In this document: positions 24,426 through 29,334 of the stretch, one piece after another
Position numbering within the stretch: position 1 is the first letter of the stretch
Layout of the letters: the number at the start of each line of letters is the position of its first letter
Origin: DASYPQ01 sp041488095
Lineage (GTDB): Bacteria > Planctomycetota > UBA1135 > GCA-002686595
Direction of reading: 5' to 3'
DNA length: 29,334 nt
Assembly (NCBI GenBank): GCA_041488095.1
Contig: JBGPOP010000046.1
Coordinates: forward strand, 1-29,334
The notes under the pieces: generated by a model
Databases searched by the model: none
The model's input: the letters and a program-made list of their open reading frames with translations, nothing else
Told to the model about the DNA's origin: nothing
Program-made: the position numbers and the translations under genes

Positions 24426-26873
24426 TCACGGAGCCCAGAGGACCGAGCCCGCCTGGCTGTCGTTGAAGGTGCTGGCCGTGTTGCCGCACGGGCCAGCCGC
24501 GAGCGGGTCGCGGTAGTAGGTCATGTAGTAACGCGTCTCACCAGCCAAGATCGGATTGCCCAGCGCGGCCGACCGCACGTGGACGCTGGGATCACCGCCT
24601 CCGGGGCGTGTGATCGTGCCCGCCGAGGCGCCACCCGTGTAGAGGCGCTTCAGGATGCCCGTGACGCAGCGAACGCCGGCCCCGTAGGGAACGCCGGTGG
24701 GGCTGCTGGTCGTGCCTTGCAGGAAGATCGTCAGCGACGTGTTGTTCTCACCCGTGGAGGTGAAGACCAACGTGTCGGCGGCGAGCGAGGCCGTACCCGC
24801 GGCGGTCATGGTGCAGCTTGCAGCGGGACCCGCACCGTAGTTGTTGCAGCCCAGGCCGCCACCCGCAGGGGGGTTGGAGCACGGGCATGCGATGACGCCG
24901 CTCTGGCCGGGGAGGCAGAACGTGCTCATCGGCGAGAGGTTGCAGCCACCGCGGAGCATCACAACGCACGGGAAGCCGATCGAATCGAAGGTATACGGCG
25001 GCTGGGCGTTGTTGAGGATGTTGGCGTAGTCCACCGGGTTGGGGTTGTTGTTCCCGAAGAACCAGGCGACGCCGGACGGCGAGCAGCTGTCCGTGTCCAT
25101 CGGAGCCACGTACTGGCCCGCGACGTGCGAGAGACCGGCGCCGATGAAGAACACGCCGTTCACGTTGACGGGCGTGATCGGGATCGTGTTGTAGGTGTCC
25201 GTGTCTTCGTTCTGCACGGTGGTATTGACGACCTGCAGCAGGACCCCATCGCTGGGATCCCCGTCGTCGTTCGGGTCGTCCCAGATGGCGACCTTGGCGG
25301 GCGTGCCGTTGGGCGGGTTGTAGCCCGGGTACAACGCCGAGCCCCAAGCCACCTGGATTGCGGAGACCGCGGTGGTCCCTGTTGCGGCTCCGAAGCGTTG
25401 CAACCAGACCATCTCACCGCCGGCGGTCCAGCCCAAGAGGTTCTCGGTCGAACCGTCGTCGTACTGGCACGGCGGGGCCGCCGGAGCGACGGCGAGGGTG
25501 AAGGTGCCCGCGGCGCCCGAGGCGCCGGGGAAGGTGCCGAGCTGGATCGTGTAGGCCTGCCCGTTGGTGACGGGGAAGCACACCGACGATTCGAAGGAGC
25601 CGCAGGCGTCGTCGTTGCAGGCGATCGCCTGCGAGGTCGGGCAGCCTGCGCCCGTGTAGATGGCGACCTTGGAGTCCATGCCGGGGGTCTGGCCGCAGTC
25701 CGTCAGCGTTGCGTTCCCCGAGGCGGTGGCAATCCAGGTGAACCAGACGTCGTGGTCGATCGCCGGCAACCCGTAGAAGGCACAGATCGTGTTGCCCTGC
25801 CCGGCACAGCCCGTCGTCGCAGCTGAGTTGTCGAACGGGTACGGGCCCGGTCCGGACAGCGCCGTCGCGCCGGTGCACTCGTCGTTGCCGCCGCCCGAGG
25901 GCGACACGACAATCGTGAACGAGCCGCTCCCTTGGGTGGCACCCGGGAAGGTGCCGAGCTGGATCGTGTACGACTGGGCGTTGGTCGAGCACCAGACCAC
26001 CTGGGACGTGAGACCGCAGGAGTCGTCGTTGCAGGCGATGGCCGCTGAGGTCGGGCAGCCGGCGCCGTTGTAGATGGCGACCTTGGAGTCCATGCCGCCC
26101 GTCCCGGAGCACAGCGAGAGGGTCGCGCTGCCCGAGGCCGGGGCCGTCCAGGTGAACCAAACGTCGCTGTCGATGCCGGTCAGTCCGTAGAAGTTGCAGG
26201 CGGATTCGCTCTGTCCCTGCGTGCCCGTGGTCGAGCCGATGTCGCTGAAGGCGAACGGACCGGGGCCTGCGATGACCTGGGCGGCGGTGCAGTCGTCAGG
26301 CGAGGGCGGGGGCGGGGCCATGATGGTGAACGTTCCAGTCCCCTGATTGTAGGCGAAGCCGCCGACCTGGATCTTGTACACGTTGCCGCCCACGGCGGTG
26401 AAGACCGTCTGGGACACGAGACCGCAGAAGTCGTCATTGCAGGCGAGGTTCGGTCCGAGGCACGCCGCGGTGTTGTACACCGCCACTTCGGAGTCGTAGG
26501 CGGCGCCGCCCCCGCACAGGCTGACGGTGAACGGTCCGCTCGACGGTGCGGTCCAGTCGAACCAGACGTCGTCGGTGAAGGCGCCGCAGTTGCTGGGACC
26601 GTCCGTGGTCGCCCCGACCGTGTCAAAGAAGAACGGCCCGGGTCCGGAGATGGCCGTCGCCGATGTGCAGGTGTCATTGGGACCTACGAGGTTCGACGTA
26701 TTCGAGCCGGACGAGTTGACTCCCTTCGGAGCCGCCGGTGTGACGGGTGTCTTGTGGGGGGGCGCGACCACGCCAGGCGCTTGCTTCTGGCTGATCGGAT
26801 TGGATTTCTGTGCGCTGGCCACGGTCGCGAACGAACACGTGAGCGCAGCGAGGGTGAGGAGGGGGAGTTTCAT
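24426..26873 (-). CDS. Large secreted protein with three pre-peptidase-like repeats
   Basis: An extracellular or surface protein of 815 residues. The start at 26873 opens a signal peptide ending in ATVASAQ; the longer frame to 27173 is non-coding in character. A Pro-rich linker precedes three repeats of about 125 residues (about 66-185, 193-325, 330-460). Each has the pattern D-x-C ... GPGP-F ... DVWFTW ... DSKVAIY ... ACNDDxCG ... YTIQLG. This is the pre-peptidase C-terminal-like beta-sandwich type, with paired cysteines and Asp-rich, probably calcium-binding, loops. Then comes a unique region with an Asp-rich DDPNDDGDPSD loop (about 470-650) and a C-terminal Cys-rich domain (about 655-815) containing ACPCSNPP, ADTLVFTSTGE and GVRCVTG. 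The C-terminal domain is shared with the neighbouring protein. No catalytic domain is recognisable; adhesion or envelope structure is likely. Confidence 0.85.
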   Translation of the reverse strand: MKLPLLTLAALTCSFATVASAQKSNPISQKQAPGVVAPPHKTPVTPAAPKGVNSSGSNTSNLVGPNDTCTSATAISGPGPFFFDTVGATTDGPSNCGAFTDDVWFDWTAPSSGPFTVSLCGGGAAYDSEVAVYNTAACLGPNLACNDDFCGLVSQTVFTAVGGNVYKIQVGGFAYNQGTGTFTIMAPPPPSPDDCTAAQVIAGPGPFAFSDIGSTTGTQGQSESACNFYGLTGIDSDVWFTWTAPASGSATLSLCSGTGGMDSKVAIYNGAGCPTSAAIACNDDSCGLTSQVVWCSTNAQSYTIQLGTFPGATQGSGSFTIVVSPSGGGNDECTGATALSGPGPYPFDNSAATTGCAGQGNTICAFYGLPAIDHDVWFTWIATASGNATLTDCGQTPGMDSKVAIYTGAGCPTSQAIACNDDACGSFESSVCFPVTNGQAYTIQLGTFPGASGAAGTFTLAVAPAAPPCQYDDGSTENLLGWTAGGEMVWLQRFGAATGTTAVSAIQVAWGSALYPGYNPPNGTPAKVAIWDDPNDDGDPSDGVLLQVVNTTVQNEDTDTYNTIPITPVNVNGVFFIGAGLSHVAGQYVAPMDTDSCSPSGVAWFFGNNNPNPVDYANILNNAQPPYTFDSIGFPCVVMLRGGCNLSPMSTFCLPGQSGVIACPCSNPPAGGGLGCNNYGAGPAASCTMTAAGTASLAADTLVFTSTGENNTSLTIFLQGTTSSPTGVPYGAGVRCVTGILKRLYTGGASAGTITRPGGGDPSVHVRSAALGNPILAGETRYYMTYYRDPLAAGPCGNTASTFNDSQAGSVLWAP

Positions 26874-27339
26874 TTCTCGATTGTCCTTCTGGCAATGAAG
26901 GGGGACCGGACCGGCGGAGGTGCCGGCACGGGTGGGGGGGGTCGGGCTAATCGATTCCCCTAGCCACATGCTAAATCCTGTTCCGGAAGTGGGCGCAAGG
27001 ATTCCTGCGCTTCGTTTCTCCAGACGTGATCTGGCCGAGGTGGGGAGCCCCGGTGCGGCCGGGACCACCTTCAGACGGGATCCGGTGCCGGAAGTTCCTT
27101 CAACACGGGTGAGAATCCCGTCGAAGCGGCCGTCGGGGGCTTGACAGGCCCGGGGAGGTGGATGGAGGGGCACCCCCTTGAAGTCCTGGGTCGCGGCCCA
27201 CCTCCATGAGCGGTCGGCTGGACCGAGGGACGGTCGGCTGCGGCGTGGCCGGACCTCTGGCTGACCGGGGCCGGCGGATATCCCTCAGCTCGGCTTCCGG
27301 CCCAGCCGGGGTCGTGGCGGGGACCTCGGACTTGGGGCT
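26874..27339. other. 466-bp spacer between the two repeat-protein genes
   Basis: No credible ORF. It holds a weak minus-strand promoter candidate (26970-26998), a run of eight C on the minus strand (26934-26941), a small hairpin near 27098-27126 and a 10-bp direct repeat (27211-27220 and 27231-27240). None explains the unusual length of the spacer. Confidence 0.6.
26970..26998 (-). promoter_or_regulatory. Weak candidate promoter for the 815-residue protein
   Basis: On the minus strand TTGCGC (26993-26998), a 17-nt spacer and TTTAGC (26970-26975). The -10 box is poor. It would give a leader of about 90 nt. Confidence 0.3.
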
Positions 27340-29097
27340 CTACGGAACCCAGGTGACCTCGAGCCCATTCGTCAGGTTGAAGGTTGCGCTCGTGCAGAAG
27401 TTCGCGGGGTTGCGGTAGTAGACCTGGTACTCCCGGGTCGCGCCCGTGGGCGGGATCATTCCGCGCACGGAGATCGGGACGTCGCCGAGAGGCCCGCCGT
27501 AGCCGGATGAGCCGCCGGTCGTGTTGTGCTTCACACCCAGGCGGATGACGGTTCCCGCGACGCAGCGCAGCCCGTCGCCGAGCACGACTCCCGCGCCGTT
27601 GTTCGCCTGCAGCGTGCCCTGGTAGTAGATCGTGGTCGTGCCGGGCGGCATCCCGCTCCCGAGGAGCACGAGGGTGTCCGCGGTGAAGCGTGCGTCGCCC
27701 GTCGAGGTGAGCTGCCCGCCCGCGGGGTTCACGGAGTTCGCGCAACCGTGCCGGTGGTTCCCGCTGTTGCCGCACGGGCACGCGGTGCCGGTGCCGTCGC
27801 CGGAGCAGAACGGGATGCCCGGTCCCCCCCCGCTGGGCGTCTCCTGGATGGTGAACGACGACGGCCCTCCGGGGGATCCGGGTGAGCTGCCGATCTGGAT
27901 CGTGTACATCGCGCCCGCGTACACCGGGAACGCCACCTGGCTCTGCTGCCCGCCGCACGCGTCGTCGTTGCAGGCGAGCGCAGCCGTGGACGGGCACCCC
28001 GTTCCCGGATACACGGCGAGGCTCGTGTTCACCGAGGTCTGGAAGCAGGAATCGATCGTCGCGGTTCCGCTCACGGACGCGGTCCAGGTGAACCAGAGGT
28101 CCTTGTCGATCCCGCCGCAGGGGTTCGCTTGCCCCTGCGTCCCCGTCGTCGCGGTGGTGTTGTCGTAGGAAACGCCGCCCGCGCCGGCGGACGCCGGCGC
28201 GGAGCAGTCGTCGTTCGCAGGAACGGGGGTGATGTCGAGCCGGAGCGTCCCCCAGCCCGGCGAAGTCCCGCCGCTCTTGCCGATCTGGAGCATGTAGCTC
28301 GCGCCGGAGCTCACCGGCCATTGCACGTAGCTCTGGAGGTTGCAGGCGTCGTCGTCGCAGATGATCGAGGTCGAGGCCGGACAGCCTGTGCCGGCGTAGA
28401 CGGCGACCGCCGTGTCCCCGGCCGTCTGCCCGCAGGTGTCCAGGTGCGCCATGCCCGTGATCGGCGCGGTCCAGGAGAACCACAGGTCGTTCTGCACGTT
28501 CACGCAGCCGGGGTTCGACTGTCCCTGTGTCCCCGTCGTGGCGATCGTGTAGTCGTAGGCGAAGAAGCCCGTGCCGGTCAAGGCGGCGGGCGCGTTGCAG
28601 TCGTCGGCGGAGAGCGAAGCCGCACGGAGGATGCGCAGCGTCCCGGTCCCCGGCGATCCGAAGGGCGACGTGCCGAGCTGGATCGTGAACGTCTGCGCCG
28701 TGGTCGCGTCGAAGCGCGCGAGCGCCTGGAGGTTGCCTCCATCATCGTTGCAGGAGACCGGGTTGGCCGGAGGGCAGGTGGTCCCGGGGTAGACCGCGGC
28801 CTTCGTGTCGACGCTGGTCTGCTCGCAGGTCGTGAGGAGGTAGGTCCCGGTCGTCGGCGCGGTCCATCGGAACCAGACATCGCTCAGGATCGCGGTCGAG
28901 CCGTTGTAGTTGCACGCGAGGTTCGACTGCCCATCGGACCCGGTGGTCGCGGACGTCAGGTCGAAGGCGTGCGGCCCGGGACCGGAGATCACCTGGGCCG
29001 TGCCGCAGGAGTCGGAGCCTTGGGCGGCGAGGGGCGGCGCGAACAGGAGCGGAGCGACGGGGACGAGGAGAGCCAGGGCGATTCGGACGAGCTTCAT
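27340..29097 (-). CDS. Secreted protein with three pre-peptidase-like repeats, shorter
   Basis: A 585-residue secreted protein with a strong Shine-Dalgarno (GGAGG, about 8 nt before the ATG) and a signal peptide ending in APPLAAQ. Three repeats of about 130 residues (about 29-160, 166-297, 300-425) share the plan of the adjacent larger protein: DVWFRWTAP, DTKAAVYPGTTC, SCNDDGG and TIQLGTSP in the first. The C-terminal domain (about 430-585) has ACPCGN, FTADTLVLLGSG, GDGLRCVAGTVIRL and ends NGLEVTWVP. It lacks the unique middle region of the larger paralogue. Its upstream neighbour, probable top6B, stops 77 bp before the start. Role unknown; surface adhesion or structural coat is an inference. 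Confidence 0.85.
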   Translation of the reverse strand: MKLVRIALALLVPVAPLLFAPPLAAQGSDSCGTAQVISGPGPHAFDLTSATTGSDGQSNLACNYNGSTAILSDVWFRWTAPTTGTYLLTTCEQTSVDTKAAVYPGTTCPPANPVSCNDDGGNLQALARFDATTAQTFTIQLGTSPFGSPGTGTLRILRAASLSADDCNAPAALTGTGFFAYDYTIATTGTQGQSNPGCVNVQNDLWFSWTAPITGMAHLDTCGQTAGDTAVAVYAGTGCPASTSIICDDDACNLQSYVQWPVSSGASYMLQIGKSGGTSPGWGTLRLDITPVPANDDCSAPASAGAGGVSYDNTTATTGTQGQANPCGGIDKDLWFTWTASVSGTATIDSCFQTSVNTSLAVYPGTGCPSTAALACNDDACGGQQSQVAFPVYAGAMYTIQIGSSPGSPGGPSSFTIQETPSGGGPGIPFCSGDGTGTACPCGNSGNHRHGCANSVNPAGGQLTSTGDARFTADTLVLLGSGMPPGTTTIYYQGTLQANNGAGVVLGDGLRCVAGTVIRLGVKHNTTGGSSGYGGPLGDVPISVRGMIPPTGATREYQVYYRNPANFCTSATFNLTNGLEVTWVP

Positions 29098-29174
29098 GGT
29101 CGACCTCCAAGGGGCGAGTACGCCTCCCAGGATAGTCCGGATCCGCGGAAGAGGGCGGACGAAAGCCCCGGCTC

Positions 29175-29334
29175 CTAGAACTTGCGGCTCTTTTGCAGGA
29201 CGTCGTCGAGGGTGCTCACGGTCTTGTCGCGCTCCTCGTTCGAGAGGTCGAGGATCTCCTGCAGCGCGATGCCGATGTGGGGGATGTACTTCTCGATGTA
29301 GCTCCGCTTGTCGAACTCGGCGCGCAGGCGCTTG
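29175..29334 (-). CDS. top6B: Probable DNA topoisomerase VI subunit B, C-terminal end
   Basis: Only the last 52 residues before the TAG at 29175-29177 are in the window. They read as basic amphipathic helices: KRLRAEFDKRSYIEKYIP, then HIGIALQEIL, ending in LQKSRKF. The K-x-x-KYIP-x-I-x-x-AL-x-EI pattern is that of the C-terminal tail of archaeal topoisomerase VI B (ATPase) subunits. The same-strand top6A gene about 5 kb downstream supports the call. The fragment is short, so the assignment is provisional; the GHKL ATPase domain would be encoded beyond the right edge. Confidence 0.6.
   Translation of the reverse strand, partial: KRLRAEFDKRSYIEKYIPHIGIALQEILDLSNEERDKTVSTLDDVLQKSRKF

Noticed and set aside
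26934..26941. Run of eight C (minus strand) as a second phase-variable tract
   Set aside because: Shorter than the C10 tract and about 30 bp from a very weak promoter candidate, so there is no good reason to give it a role.
27098..27126. Hairpin with GGGTGAGAATCCC, recalling part of a cobalamin riboswitch
   Set aside because: It is on the plus strand, where no gene follows in that direction, and the other conserved blocks of the riboswitch are missing.
27211..27240. 10-bp direct repeat CGGTCGGCTG spaced by 20 bp
   Set aside because: Only two short copies in GC-rich DNA, with no link to a gene or known site.

Overview
The window is high-GC bacterial chromosome. Codon choice is strongly GC3-biased, which produces long antisense shadow frames. 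The mix of genes points to the Planctomycetes: a membrane pyrophosphatase, ExbB/ExbD with toroid-fold proteins, large secreted pre-peptidase-type repeat proteins, and a bacterial topoisomerase VI. This assignment is inference from gene content, with no phylogenetic marker used. I see no rRNA, tRNA, CRISPR or insertion sequence.

Left part, all minus strand. The 5' two thirds of a sodium/proton-pumping pyrophosphatase gene (hppA) runs off the left edge and has a good sigma70-type promoter. Upstream of it lies a nine-gene co-oriented cluster (1522-14079). In transcription order it encodes two tandem-duplicated membrane-anchored alpha/alpha-toroid proteins (squalene-cyclase/prenyltransferase repeat fold), two secreted TPR proteins, ExbB/TolQ, two different ExbD/TolR proteins, a two-TM protein, and a zinc-ribbon/TM/beta-sandwich protein. 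The N-terminal TM helices of the toroid proteins look like TonB: one carries an S-x-x-x-H motif and the other A-x-x-x-H, each followed by a Pro/Glu-rich linker. I infer a proton-motive-force-driven envelope machine in which a toroid domain replaces the TonB C-terminal domain.

Middle part (14263-22990). A secreted YceI-domain fusion protein (+) converges on a degenerate GGDEF/coiled-coil protein (-). Then come an EF-P family gene with an atypical tip loop and a tight plus-strand operon: apaG, an EamA-type transporter, a two-domain thioredoxin-like protein, cytochrome oxidase subunit III, a 37-residue membrane peptide and an M64 metallopeptidase lipoprotein. The thioredoxin-like gene has an in-frame UGA exactly where the first cysteine of the second CxxC motif should be (W-UGA-G-W-C). 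A perfect 8-bp stem with a 5-nt loop lies 24 nt downstream. This reads as a selenoprotein with a bacterial SECIS element and is the strongest single novelty in the window.

Right part, minus strand. The last 52 residues of a probable topoisomerase VI B subunit enter from the right edge, followed by two large secreted repeat proteins that share a C-terminal domain, then topoisomerase VI subunit A. The two topoisomerase VI subunit genes, usually adjacent in archaea, are therefore split here by two envelope-protein genes.
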